Shown piece by piece: positions 1-11,272 of a stretch of 64,000 bases of DNA. Origin of the DNA: Buddleja alternifolia (lineage: Eukaryota > Streptophyta > Magnoliopsida > Lamiales > Scrophulariaceae). The notes beneath the pieces are model-generated. The model was not told the origin of the DNA, did no database searches, and saw nothing but the letters and a program-made list of their open reading frames with translations. Both the position numbers and the translations under genes were made by a program. Where the stretch lies: contig CM033404.1 of the NCBI GenBank assembly GCA_019426215.1, forward strand, positions 1,798,001 through 1,862,000. The letters are read 5' to 3'. How positions within the stretch are numbered: the stretch's first letter is position 1; each line of letters opens with the position of its first letter.

Positions 1-228
1 GGGCACAACTCAGAAATACCTAAACCAACTCCATAAAAGAGCTAAAACTGACACACTAGAAATAACCAAATATAGGTCGGGAGAGTCACACTTCAACTAG
101 ACTCTGAACTCCTTAGCAGTACTACTGTAATCATTTCTTCTGATGTTCCCCATTTTGCAGTAATATTGAACCCAAATCATGCAAAGTTAGTGCCTATACT
201 ACAAGTCTACAACCATGCATGCAGGGGT
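1..228. other. 3' flank of the MEI2-like gene
   Basis: Non-coding on both strands. It lies just downstream of the stop codon of the minus-strand MEI2-like gene and probably holds its 3' UTR and poly(A) region. No other feature is visible. Confidence 0.4.
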
Positions 229-1971
229 TTAGGCTTTATGATTATTGCGGGTTTCCCGATGTGAAACAGCTCTCTTATTACTACTGCGTTTGCCGATCAC
301 GGTCAGCTCAACGGGCTGCCCGGAACCATCCCTAGGTGGATAGAAACATACTGGCAGAAACTCGTTTGTTCCACACTCGAAAGTGGACCCTGAGAACTGC
401 TTCACCAAAGCTTTCTTGCCCTGATTTATATATATACATATATATATATATATATTCAAAAGCATTTCAATTACAATAGAATTAGAAGATGATTAATATA
501 ACCATATACATATATATGTATTATATATATACATATATATATCAAGAAGAAAGACCTTAATTAAAGGATCTGATGATAAATTCTCGAATCATGTTAATTT
601 AATTTTACCTGGATTTTAGCACTGGCAATGACAATTTTTTTGGGCCATTTGTTATACTGAACAAAATCCCATGTTTTCAAATGGAATGTGTCAAAAAACC
701 TCCAAACAGCACTAGCATTGGTGAAGTTAACAAATGCAAACCCTCTGCCTTTGTTAGTCCTGATCGAAAAACGAAAATGATCTAATCACTATTCTATAAG
801 ATACAACTCTATGAAGAACGTTAGAAAAACCTTTTCTTTTAAGTACTGAAATATATATAACAATGTATAGATATAGATATTAGAGAGCATACATACTTAA
901 AATCAATAGGCAAGTATAAAAAGTCATAGGCATAAATCACATCTTCCTGTGACGTGCCCTCATTTCTGGACTTTGCATTTTCCATCTTGCAGAATCCGTC
1001 TAAGACATTTATGAGCTCCTGACGACTGCAATCAAATTTAAAAAGGGTTGAAAAAGTTGAGTATCAAATATTTAACACAAAAGTGTGTATGTGTGACTGT
1101 GAGTGAGAGAGAGAGAGAGAGAGAGAGTTGTGGCCGGATCACAAATGATGCAAGAAGCAAAACTATGAAAACCCCAAACTCCCAAAGCATATATATATAT
1201 ATATATATACAAACCCACAGAAATTATTACCAAAAAAGGATACTAAACGAGTCAAAAACTAGAAATAATGAAAATGTTGAGCAAAACAAGATATCTTCAA
1301 GTAAGTAAATATATATACGGGAAATCATAAGGGATGTTCTTAATCATAATAGTTGTTTTTTCTTCATCCCGTTTCAATGGCGTCACTTTGTGTCTACTTT
1401 CCTCTTTCTGCATGCCCCATCTACAACACTTCTCATCATCTCTCCGAAAACCCACATTATTCCTTTTGTAGTCGTCATTAGAATATTCAACCCTCCTTTG
1501 AAATTTCAGGTTATAATTACTCCCTCTTCCATTATAAACTCTCTCATCTCTAGTCCAAGAATTTTCTCTCCCTCTACCTGCCCGAATCTCGCCCCTTTGC
1601 CCGGGGCAGCCTCTCCCAGGCTGAGGGGGATGAGGTGGCGGTGAAGGGTTCGTAGCTACTGGATTTTGTGGGGTGAAAGTGTAATTAGGGTAAAAAGGCT
1701 GTTGTTTTGTGGTGTGTGGTACTACTGAGGGTATGACGTAGCTACAAATCTCAGGTGACCAGACAAGTGGCGGTGGTGGGGCAAGAGATGGAGATGCCGG
1801 CGGCGGAGGCGGTGGAAGACGGTGATGGATGGCGGCGTAGCAGGGCCAAGGGAGAGGGAATGGAGGCGGCGCATGAGAGTTTGGAGTGATTCCGGGGGGT
1901 ATGGGGTTGTATTCTGGTGCTCTATGGTTGAGGGTTTTGGGTCTTGAAATAGAATTAGTAGACGGTGACAT
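229..1971 (-). CDS. MEI2-like protein with C-terminal RRM (MCT / ML type)
   Basis: RNA-binding protein of the Mei2-like family, which acts in meiosis and meristem development in plants. The model is complement(join(229..420, 609..759, 897..1025, 1319..1971)): 1125 nt, 374 aa, every junction GT..AG and in frame. Residues 1-150 are rich in Pro, with runs of Pro at about 50-70 and 110-118, followed by an Arg-rich stretch. The RRM begins at about residue 206 with TTIMIKNIPYDF (RNP2-like), continues with RQELINVLDGFC, and includes GRGFAFVNFTN (RNP1-like) in exon 3. The last exon has QFSGSTFECGTNEFLPVCF and a PPRDG motif, as in the Mei2 RRM3. Only this one RRM is present, so it resembles the short Arabidopsis MCT1/MCT2 (MEI2 C-terminal RRM only) proteins rather than full-length AML proteins. 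The start is the first ATG of the open frame. Introns 1 and 3 contain AT and GA microsatellites. Confidence 0.87.
1102..1128. repeat. (GA)n microsatellite in MEI2-like intron
   Basis: A run of about 12 GA dinucleotides inside the first intron of the minus-strand MEI2-like gene, followed at about 1188-1210 by an (AT)n tract. Simple repeat only. Confidence 0.9.
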
Positions 1972-3111
1972 GGTTATTAAGTTATTTATGGCATGTAGAG
2001 GAGTATGTAGACAGACTGTAGAGTTATTGCTGCTGTTAATAAATGTAACTTTTGCGTAATGGAGGGGAGGATGGGGACAGGATGGATTTTCTATTTAAGA
2101 ATAAAATGGGAAATTCTAGCCCGCTTACTTCTCGACTAAACTCACGTATATTTTTTGAAATAACTTACCAATTATATGATAAGTATAATATATTCTCCTT
2201 GTGAAATACACTTAAGTACGGCCAAACCGAATCTGGGTTAGAATTTTCGGAATAAAACTATGCAGTTCAAGTTTCTGTTTTAATTAATATAGCAGTAAAA
2301 ATATGAAAAAGAAAATGATGATAACAATAATATTAAATAAATAAAGTTCTTGTATACAAGGGAAGAGAATATAATAAATATATTTAAATAAACATATATT
2401 TGAATATATACTATATTGAGAGAGAGAAGGTGGGACCTATGGCACGAGAATTAATTTTGTTCCGTTCAGGTAATGTTTTATCTCTTGTTGATTATGCAAT
2501 ATGTCATGAGTATAATGTTTTTCCTCAAATATACAAATGATATTTTTATGCGTATGGCATTTGTCTATTAATTTGAATATGATAGTGAACACAATTCTCT
2601 CTCTCACTACCTGACTAGGGGTGAAAATGAAAATTCCTCAATGTTCTCTAAAACTATCAACGAATATTATTTCTACTTTCATTTATAATTTGTGATCTGT
2701 ATTGGTTTAATTAATAAATTTCTAGGTGCTTTACTTCATAGTCGGGCTATAATAGTTTTATTTTGTTCACAGGCTCACAAGTCACAATAGTAAGTTTTAT
2801 CATCAGTGTTTTTGTCTTAAAAAAAAGTCTTTCCTCATAAACTTTTTGACAACATAGCAGTAATGGTCAATTGATGCTGCTGCAATGGCGAAGATTAATA
2901 GAAAAAGTTGCTATTAGATTTTAAGTAAGTGGAGAGCCAATTATGTGTAACATTTCTTTGAGATTTAGGATAGCCAAAAAAAAATGACTGTTTCGCTTGT
3001 GAATGGCAATTTAAATTCAAGGTAGCATGTTTTTGTGATATCCTCCACCATATCACATCTCTCTAAATGTTATATAATTTACGTACAAAGTTATCACATG
3101 TTTATATGTAA
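1972..3111. other. Intergenic, upstream of the MEI2-like gene
   Basis: AT-rich DNA that includes the presumed promoter and 5' UTR of the minus-strand MEI2-like gene near 1972-2100. No convincing coding region or bounded repeat is visible in the remainder. Confidence 0.4.
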
Positions 3112-3331
3112 CTAGTAAAGTGCACGTGCATTCGCACATGAAAATCATTTTATACAGTAAAAGATTTATTTAGAAATATTCAAAAGTAATAATATAAAAC
3201 CTATAAATATGTCATTTAGTTATTTCAAGTGTTGTCAATCCTTTTAAAATTTATTTGCTATAAGTAGCATAGTTAAGACCATGCAAGAAATTGATTTTTA
3301 TGTTCAATTAATCTACATGCATTTAGTCAAT

Positions 3332-3731
3332 CACTACAAGAAAATTGAGTATTAGCAATGAAAATATATATCATGGCTTAAAACAGTGGGCTATAGTGGT
3401 CTAAGCTCACGACTAACTTGACTGTAGTAGATGTTTCATATAGCCACACTAAAGTTAGCCGTGGTGAAAAAGAATGCTAGTTATTTTAAGCTCTAACTAG
3501 CCATGGTAGAAGAAATATTAACCTAACACTTTTTTACATTGGCTAAAAGTCATGGTCTTTATAATGAACAAAACATTGACCATGGCTATAAGTCATGATA
3601 AATGTTTTGGCCATGCTTGCAAATATCACGGCCAAATCCGTAGCAAAGCCGTGGTCAATTGGTTTTAACCATGGCAAATAGACTTTTCACCATAACATAT
3701 TAACATGGGCAATAATCATTTTTTGGTAGTG
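3332..3731. mobile_element. CACTA (En/Spm-like) MITE, 400 bp
   Basis: Begins CACTACAAGAAAATTG and ends TTTTTTGGTAGTG, the diagnostic CACTA terminal inverted repeats. A 3-bp target duplication AAT lies on both sides (3329-3331 and 3732-3734). The interior contains repeated variants of an ATGGC/GCCATG motif in both orientations, typical of subterminal repeats. There is no coding capacity. Confidence 0.85.
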
Positions 3732-5384
3732 AATAATGCTCTTAAAACATGTTAAATATCATTCACATTTCAAATACTATATTAATAGTAATAATATCAG
3801 TGGTACATTAGTAACAATAACGTCTTTCCACAATTAGAAGAAACATTAATAAGTCCATATTTTTATAATATTATATAATAATATAATATAATATAATAAT
3901 ATATGGCTACTAATATTATCATTGTGATCATTCACTAACAATCAATAATTAATGATCAATTCCCATAACCGGCCACCTTATTCCAGCTCAAAGGTCACAA
4001 TACAAGTGAAAATTTTATCTTCATTTATTGCTCTCCCAAATTTTTGAAAGTTAAAAAAATTAGAAAAACAACCAATTTCATTTCCAACTGCAATCATCAA
4101 AATTCTCACTCTACCATTTTAATTATTTGCAATAAATATTATTCACTCGTAACCTTTCAGTACTCACTATTTGCAGATATATCTTCTTTCATTTGTTTCA
4201 ACAAATTGGAATTTTTGGGTAGAAGTGTGCATTTATCATGAAAAATAATTCTAACGAATAATTACTTAACTAAAAGTAGTTACAACACGTCATATATTAA
4301 CTTATTTCAATTCATATACATCCATTGGTACCTGCCTATAACTTCTAGAGTCTAGAATCTAAACTTTATACTTCCTTTTTTTGTTACAAAGAGGAAATAA
4401 AAAAAAAGGAACACCAAAAAGGCACGCACTGCTTCTCTTGCAATTGATCCAACAGCTTTTCAAAGAGATTTGTACCAGATAATAAACTAAAGTAGGAATT
4501 AAATATAACTTTCAAGTTGTATGTTACGTACCCGTAAGACTTTTATTTGGCTTGAATTTGATAGTTACTCATGAGACCTTTTAAATTTTCGCTGAAGGGA
4601 TAAAGTTGCTTCATTAATGTAGGAATGTAAGGGTTGAATGAACGTAACTATTTATGACTCTTCAACTTTATTGACCAAATAATTAAGGACTCAAACATTG
4701 TTTTTAACTAATATCAATCAAAATTACTTGATTGTTTAATATTGATATCAACCATTGAAACCAATTAGTAAATAACTCTTCAACTTCTTTTAATTAATAT
4801 CAATTTCCATTATATTTCTGAATCTGTCATATGACATAGCCATATCTATAACACTTCTCCAATCCAACCTTCTCAATTGATTCTCACCCGATATTTAAAC
4901 AAATCCAATAACAAAACTTTAATTCAACAAAAAAAATAACAAATCTCAAAATCAAGATATCAGAAACATCACCAAAATATAAGAAGAACATGGTCAGGTT
5001 ATTAATGTTTCTTCATTTGAATTGAGCTAGCTATTGAAATAATACAAGCAGCTTAAAGATTTGGGGAATAAATGCATCACTTGGAGGACCTTCTAACATA
5101 ACAAAAAGAAGTTTTCCCCTGTCATAAAGATTTCAATTAGAATGCCGCCATCGAAGGGGTACAAATCCATATAGACAAAGATGCTCATTCCCATCAAATG
5201 ATGAGCGGACATATCTAAATTTTTATTAAAAAATTATACTTAATACCAATAAAAAAATTGAATAAACAAATGGAGAAACCCTCATTTTTCTACTTCATTC
5301 TCATTCTCTTTGTTATGGTGCATTATTTTTGTTCAAATGTAAGCACAATCTTCACAAAATCCAATCTTATATAGGAATTTTACC

Positions 5385-5562
5385 AATCCGGATCCTCTAT
5401 TGCAAATGGTGTTGCATCTCCTATTGCATTCACCTCTATATATGACAAGTGCACAAAATTCAAATCACTTATATATTTAAGGAAAAGATTTATACACTTG
5501 TCATGCAATGAATGAATACAATAGGAGATGCAACACTATTTTGCAATAGAGGATCTTGTGTG
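5385..5562. mobile_element. Small foldback MITE, 178 bp
   Basis: Inverted repeats of about 60 bp face each other (GATCCTCTATTGCAAA and GTTGCATCTCCTATTG on one arm, their complements on the other). The unit is flanked by the direct repeat GAATTTTACC at 5375-5384 and 5563-5572. A 9-10 bp duplication suggests a Mutator-like origin, but the first bases of the termini do not match each other well. Confidence 0.65.
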
Positions 5563-5817
5563 GAATTTTACCTAAAATCTGTTACAAGTGAAATAGACTT
5601 TTAGGCTCTCATACTAAGCATTGGCCAACTTTTAATTGCTATTAGGGGACATCAATTTGCTAGAAAGTGGGGTGCCCTTTTTATGACTAATAATTACTTC
5701 ATTATTCATTATTCTTGTAGGAAAGTGGGGGTGGTATATTTTATTATTAATTAATTTTGTAGTTGAGGGTAAAAATGTAAAATCACAATTGGAACAAACA
5801 ATAAGATATTCACACTT

Positions 5818-5884
5818 TTAGTATAGTATAGTTATAGTATAGTATAGATATAGATATTGATATAGATATAGATATAGATATATG
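5818..5884. repeat. ATAGT / GATATA microsatellite
   Basis: Imperfect tandem TATAG and GATATA units. They coincide with the presumed 5' end of the minus-strand Helitron. Confidence 0.8.
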
Positions 5885-6327
5885 GTCGCCACTATCCTTA
5901 TATATGATCTGTTTTGCACTTTTAAATGTTATGATGGCTCCTTGCTTCTATTTATGTTGTGGGAAAAATTGACTCATATGTGAACGCATCTACCCATTGT
6001 ATGAAGACTCCAAATGCAAGAAATTTGTGCTTACTGTGGAGACTCGCATAATTAGAGATATGTAAACTCTCAATTGGGTTAATGGCCTTTAACTTAATTG
6101 TCTTTTCCGTTTCTTTCTCATATCCAATAAAATACATATTACTTTCCAGGCTCTTGTTACTAGCTTATTAGAATTCTGATTTTTCCTTACACGTGTTATC
6201 AGGGGAAAAGACACACACTCACAAAGAAAAGAAAAAGAGAGAGGGAAAATTTAGTTTGACTGTCTTTTGGCAGAGGCTTTTCACCGATTCCTGCATAACT
6301 GAGGTTAATTCCGGCATCAGAGTTCTT
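5885..6327. other. Intergenic with a gene-like tract at the right end
   Basis: No gene is recognised. From about 6190 the base composition becomes more coding-like and leads into the left edge of duplication copy A. The fragment may derive from a captured host exon but has no identifiable domain. Confidence 0.3.
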
Positions 6328-6410
6328 GTGAAAGCTTCTGAGGTTGTTCCCTTGATCGATGACAGTAAACTACTCGAGACCACCGGGAGAGGGCAATTTT
6401 ATGTCAGGTG

Positions 6411-6542
6411 CATTGGAGCTGGTATATTTAGCACCACGTATTTGTAGTGGGGTGGGTGGTTTTCATCACCCAACACCCATGCAAAAACCACCCACCCCAC
6501 CATAAATATGTGCTGCTAAGTACACTGACTCCAATGCACCCG
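6411..6542. mobile_element. G-rich foldback MITE (copy A)
   Basis: An almost complete inverted repeat. GGTGCATTGGAGC at the left mirrors the CCAATGCACC end, and the inner arms are GTGGGGTGGGTGGTTTT and AAAACCACCCACCCCAC around a short loop. The same element sits in copy B. No clear target duplication was found. The RNA would fold into one long hairpin. Confidence 0.7.
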
Positions 6543-6671
6543 ATCTGGCATAGTCTCACACACCGGGAGATGGGTTCTGTGATTCTGTCCTCTGATTTCA
6601 GAATATGGTTGAGAGAGCAAAACCTTTCAGCTGAGGCTTGTTTACTATGTCTAGAAGAGGGTAAACTCTAA

Positions 6672-7176
6672 GGCTCTGTTTGTTTATGTTTTTGAGATGA
6701 AAATCTGAAAATTTCTCGAGGAATGCGTACTACATGGATTCGTATGAGAATTGATGTGATGTGTGTTGTGTTTGTTTATGTTTTTAAATAGTGGTTGAAA
6801 TTTGTAAAATATGAATTAAATAATTGAGTTAGTTATTTGTGTAATGATTATGTGAATAAATAAATAATAGAATAAGATAGATAGATATATAAAGTTAATT
6901 TAATATTAATATATTTTGAAATTTGAAATTTGAAATTTGAAATTTATTATTAATATATAGTAAAAGTGGAAGATTGAATAGAAAAGTAATGATTGGAGGA
7001 AATGATGTTGATTGATAAATGTGTGAAATGATTGATATAGTGAGTGATAGGTAGTTATATGGGGAATTGAAAAAGTTAAGTAGAATTTAAATGAAAATGG
7101 TTTGTGTTATGAATTTTTAGAATTTTGTGATTCAGAATATTGAAAATGGAATTTGAAAACATAAACAAACAAGGCC
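6672..7176. mobile_element. Tourist-like (PIF/Harbinger) MITE, 505 bp
   Basis: Terminal inverted repeats GGCTCTGTTTGTTTATG and CATAAACAAACAAGGCC are flanked by TAA at 6669-6671 and 7177-7179. Copy B (about 13153) reads straight through with one TAA, so it preserves the empty site. AT-rich interior with an AAATTTG repeat, no coding. Confidence 0.88.
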
Positions 7177-7639
7177 TAAACTCTTCTTTCTCTTTGTCTC
7201 TATAATTTGCATGAAAATTAATGTTTTACTATGTACGTTTGTCAAATACATTAAAGAAGGTAGTTAGTGTGGTTAAGGTTTTGGACAAAAGCAAAGATGT
7301 TATGATAATAGTTCAGGCACAAGAAATAATATCCATAGGGTGTCTAAGTAATTTGGCCATGAAATGTTATTACATGGGAGTTGATCATACATAGAATAGT
7401 TGGAATATTGCGCCATATGTAGTTTTGTGTGCAAATGTAAATTCCAGCACCAAAATTTTTTTGACTAGCAGTTATCTAAGTCCACTTATTTTCATCTCGT
7501 GACCTGCAAATATGAGTCCACGGCATGCACAACATGTTATTATGAAGTTACTCTTTTCATTGCCAGAATTTTGTAAATTGTACGTAAAAGCTTGAATCAT
7601 ATTGAATTGTGATTTGGATCTGGTCAATTGGCTTAGAAT

Positions 7640-9455
7640 GGCTTATCTCATTCTTGTTCATCTTTACTTTCTCAAAATAATATATTGCGTTAAAGTGCCA
7701 TCTCATGGTAGTTGATATGTGTTAGATTATTTTCAAATTAAATAGTTAAATATTGCCTAAAAGTTGCAACCTCTCGGTGGAGGTTTTTTGAAATCCAAAA
7801 ATATACCTTGCCATTCAAAGTTTCTTCCGGCCGTTCAATCAGTTTTCTTTCAAAAGGTATGACTATTCATTTAATTTTCCAAAAGGTGTGTAAGTGTGTA
7901 TATATAATGAGAGTGACGGCATGAAGGATATAGAAAAAAAATTAATTTTGATACATTGCTTTTGTATTTCAAAATCCTATTGACAATTCAATGTTCGAGA
8001 CTTTAATTTTGATATGAAAGATAATGACAATTTGAAAGATGAATTTACGAAAGAGTGATGCTATATACCACCTTTCAAATTTCCGAAAAGGGTGATTACT
8101 CTTGAAAAGATACTAGCGGATTGATTTAAGAAGGCATGCAATTCGGAGCGTTGCGGTTTTGCTCACCCAATTGTTGATCAAACCAGATAAGTTTATTTCA
8201 GTAGTTTATAAAATTCGATATTGCATGTTAAGAATATATATTTAAATGCTATATCTATTGCTGCGCTTTAAATTTATACATTACAATTTGGTAGCGCATT
8301 ATTTTCAAATTGTGACTTTTGCTAAGTGACTAATTTTCATAAGTTTGCTGCCAATATGAGTTCAAAGCATTTTTTTTGTTTGGTAGTTTAAGCAATTTAA
8401 TGATGAATATATGAGTATATAAACTGCCATTAATAACTTGGAATTGATTGATGATTCAAGTTAAGATAACATTTGTCTATTCTCTTGGCATAAACTATGA
8501 ATGTGTTTTATTGGCTGTCATTGGAAGATGACTAAATTAATCTGAGTTGCATGTGAAATAGGCTCATTCACGCAAAGATGCTTTTAATTATAAAATATGT
8601 GGAGCATTATATATCAACTATTGTATTTGATAGAAGGCATAATAACTTGAAGGAAAATTTAGTATTTATGGATATTTTATATGTAGATTGATTGTTGAAG
8701 GAAAATTTAGTCTTTATGGATATTTTATATGTAGATACGAGTTGTTCATCCAATTTTTCTAACAATATGCATGTGAATCTTCTGATTTAGTTAGTCTTTT
8801 ATTCTTAAGAATCTACCAACGGATGATATGACTGTAGTTTACAATATGAGGTTGTTGAAGGCGTCATCAATTACTGCACTAAGCTTTATATTATGGATCT
8901 TGTGGAAAAATTGCGTGTTTATTGATTGCAGGTACCCTTGTCTGTGTATTTGGGACATGGATAACAAATTACCGAGAAATCATAGATAAACAAAGGCGGA
9001 AGTTTTTGATGGTATTTTTGGAAAAAAATAATGAGAGAAAAAGTGTTTCATTTGACTTGGAAGGGTTACTCGAATTTAAAGTTGATTGTTAAACTATATG
9101 TTAGCTGATGACTGATGTTTTGGTAAGCTAGATATATATGCTACCATAGACTAGACTTTTGGCATGAAAATGTGTACGCCTTCATTGATGTATAGATGAA
9201 AACAATGAATGCAATTTACCCGTCAATAGTTTCAATTTTGGTATGCGATTTGCAACTACATGTCCGTGAATTAAATCCATTGTCTATAAATCGTCATTCT
9301 TTCAGTTTGAGAAAAGTTACAACTTGGTTATGTATAAGATATAAACTACGTCTACAGCTCTACAATATTGAATGAATTAAGTTCATTTGATTTATGTAAA
9401 TGAGTAATATTTAATTTCTAAAAATTACGTCACATGCATAAAAATAATTTGTACC
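7640..9455. other. Copy A-specific segment, no gene seen
   Basis: AT-rich sequence present in copy A and missing from copy B. A short direct repeat (GAAGGAAAATTTAGT..TTTATGGATATTTTATATGTAGA) occurs at about 8650 and 8697. No open frame with recognisable domains. Confidence 0.4.
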
Positions 9456-9476
9456 AGCGCGGTGCTTGATAACTAG
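9456..9476 (+). mobile_element. Helitron-like 3' terminus (copy A)
   Basis: The sequence GCGCGGTGCTTGATAACTAG ends in CTAG followed by T, like a Helitron 3' end. Copy B has the same end preceded by a strong hairpin (17473-17497). The 5' end was not located, so the extent of the element is unknown. Confidence 0.4.
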
Positions 9477-9619
9477 TGTAATTATAAGCTGTTTCAATTC
9501 AATCCTCTATTTCAATTTAATATTTTATTATGTATATTAACTAGTACAATTCTTTCATAATATGTTTATTTTAACGAAAATAATCAATCTCAATACAAGT
9601 GTAAATATACTCATTGTAT

Positions 9620-9813
9620 TTTTATTTTTTTCTTTGGTATATACCAAGGGTTTCCCCCAACCAGACGCCAGAGACTATTCCCTTCAAGGCGTAGAGATCA
9701 CCGAAGTGAGTTTTGCCTCTCTCAACAAAGCATTTTCCATACACACCACCAGGAATCGAACACTGGACAAATGCTTAAGGAACCCAGTTATCTATCAACT
9801 GTGCTGAACCTTG
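9620..9813 (-). mobile_element. tRNA-derived SINE, 194 bp
   Basis: Read on the minus strand it starts CAAGGTTCAGCACAGTTG, contains a pol III B-box-like GTTCGATTCCTGG, and ends in an A-rich tail (AAAGAAAAAAATAAAAA). A perfect 19-bp target duplication GTAAATATACTCATTGTAT flanks it (9601-9619 and 9814-9832). Copy B at about 17642 has the uninterrupted empty site. Confidence 0.88.
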
Positions 9814-10179
9814 GTAAATATACTCATTGTATGGTTACTTGAGTTTGATCAAAATTTTAAATAAAGATTATTCACGGTGTATAGGTTAACTTTCGGACAA
9901 ATTACAAGGGATTGTACTATCCTTAAAGTTACAGGACTGCTATATTTCGACATGCAATACTAAAATCTAGGATTCAAAAAGTTGTAGACCATTTTAAATG
10001 TTTCTTTTCTCGTGTATCTAAATAGAAATGTTAGTATTATTTTGTTACATGGTGTATAAAGAATTTTGACTTTCTGTTAAAAAAAAAAAAGGAATTTTGA
10101 CTTGATTTTTCAAGTCAAAATTCTTTGTACATTACCCCTTGCAAATCTACCAAAATTTATTGGACCTCGTCGAGTATTT

Positions 10180-10700
10180 ATTAGGCCTAGCTTTAATAAA
10201 TGATTTGAGCCGAGTCCAGAATCTGTCTTGACTCTGAAAAAGCCCAAATGATGTTGTAGGTGAATTATTGATTTTTACTTTAAAATAATCGATTTCACTT
10301 TTCCCATTGGTTTTTGTGAGAAAATGAAAATATATTTGGATGATGTAGGTGAATTATTCAATGTTATTCAATGTAGAAGACTAGAAGTAAGGTCATGATG
10401 ATACTTGATGTTGTAGAAGTTTGTAGGCCAGAAAAGACGTGCAAAAATAAAAATAGGTTTGATTATATAATAGTACAATTTTCACAAAATAGTAGCTAGC
10501 AAGGATTATTGTTAGTTTTATGTCAATTCATATTAATTAAAAAATAGCGGGTGATGGAGCCCTTGCTAGCTTTATGTCTAATCGTATTGCTTGAATAGTA
10601 GAGAAATGAGAATGAAAAATGCGATTAATTTTATGCAAAACTGAATAACCAAACGGCTTTTCGAATTTTCAAATAAATGAAAATTGAAAACTGGGCATTC
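10180..10700. other. Intergenic; probable original 3' flank of XK1
   Basis: AT-rich DNA with no gene. It is the sequence that would directly follow the XK1 stop region if the copia element at 10706-22496 were removed, so it may contain the ancestral XK1 3' UTR and poly(A) signals on the minus strand. Confidence 0.4.
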
Positions 10701-10705
10701 AAAAC

Positions 10706-11204
10706 TGTTGTGGAACTCAGAGTTATATTCCACCAAATATAGAAATAGCGAGAGAAATATTGTACTAGAAAATCACATTAGATTTAATTTCCAGGAAAGA
10801 TTGGAGGCGTTACAATGGTCGCACTTAAAACCCAATCTCCTCGATATAATTAACTAGAAAAATTTAATAGCACAATATAACACTAAAACTATAACTAACA
10901 ATGGCTACTTGAAGAATAGAACAAAAATAAAGAACACCAAATATAACGAGGTTCGGCTAATTTAGCCTACGTCCTTGGACCGCACCAAAAATATTTTACT
11001 AAGGACTCAAGTGAAAATATTACAAACTAAAGAGGAGAAAAAAAAATTAGCCAAAGATGAGAGGCTAAGGGATGAATAACAACTAAAGGGTGGATCCCTT
11101 TTTATAGGTAAAAAGATGGCCCTTTTCAAACTTCTTCCCATTTGGGACAAATGTGCTCTTTTTTAACAAAGGGAAATGAGTCATTTCTTCACCACACTTC
11201 AATA
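10706..11204 (-). repeat. 3' LTR of the copia element
   Basis: About 499 bp, closely similar to 22012-22496. On the minus strand it is preceded by a purine-rich tract AAGGTGGAGATT, the expected polypurine primer site. The inner terminus is mutated (AATA instead of AACA). Confidence 0.85.
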
Positions 11205-11272
11205 AATCTCCACCTTGGCGAATTTCCAAAATCTTCAATCTCCTCGTCAAACGGGGTCACCAAAATCAATCT

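Larger units (their letters stand above)
3112..5878 (-). mobile_element. Putative nonautonomous Helitron, minus strand
   Basis: Read on the minus strand, the right end is rich in TCTATATC and CTATACTATAC, as Helitron 5' ends often are. The left end shows a short GTGC..GCAC hairpin region followed by TTTACTAGT, a typical Helitron 3' end (CTAG then T, with no TSD). No Rep/helicase coding is present. A CACTA MITE (3332-3731) and a MITE at 5385-5562 are nested inside. The pairing of the two ends is inferred, and the 5' boundary is blurred by an expanded ATAGAT microsatellite. Confidence 0.5.
6328..10179. repeat. Duplication copy A (paralogue of 12808..18041)
   Basis: Three blocks of this segment are highly similar to the later copy B: 6328-6671 with 12808-13153, 7177-7625 with 13153-13587, and 9455-10179 with 17500-18041. 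Between these blocks the copies differ by insertions: a Tourist-like MITE and a SINE in A, a LINE and a 544-bp insert in B. Copy A also carries about 1.8 kb (7640-9455) absent from B. The flanking sequences differ, so this is a duplicated block and not an LTR pair. Confidence 0.8.

Noticed and set aside
1390..1644. 84-codon frame on the plus strand at 1390
   Set aside because: Antisense to exon 1 of the MEI2-like gene and without a domain.
9562..9807. 81-codon open frame at 9562
   Set aside because: Lies across the SINE and its flank; no domain and the SINE explains the sequence.
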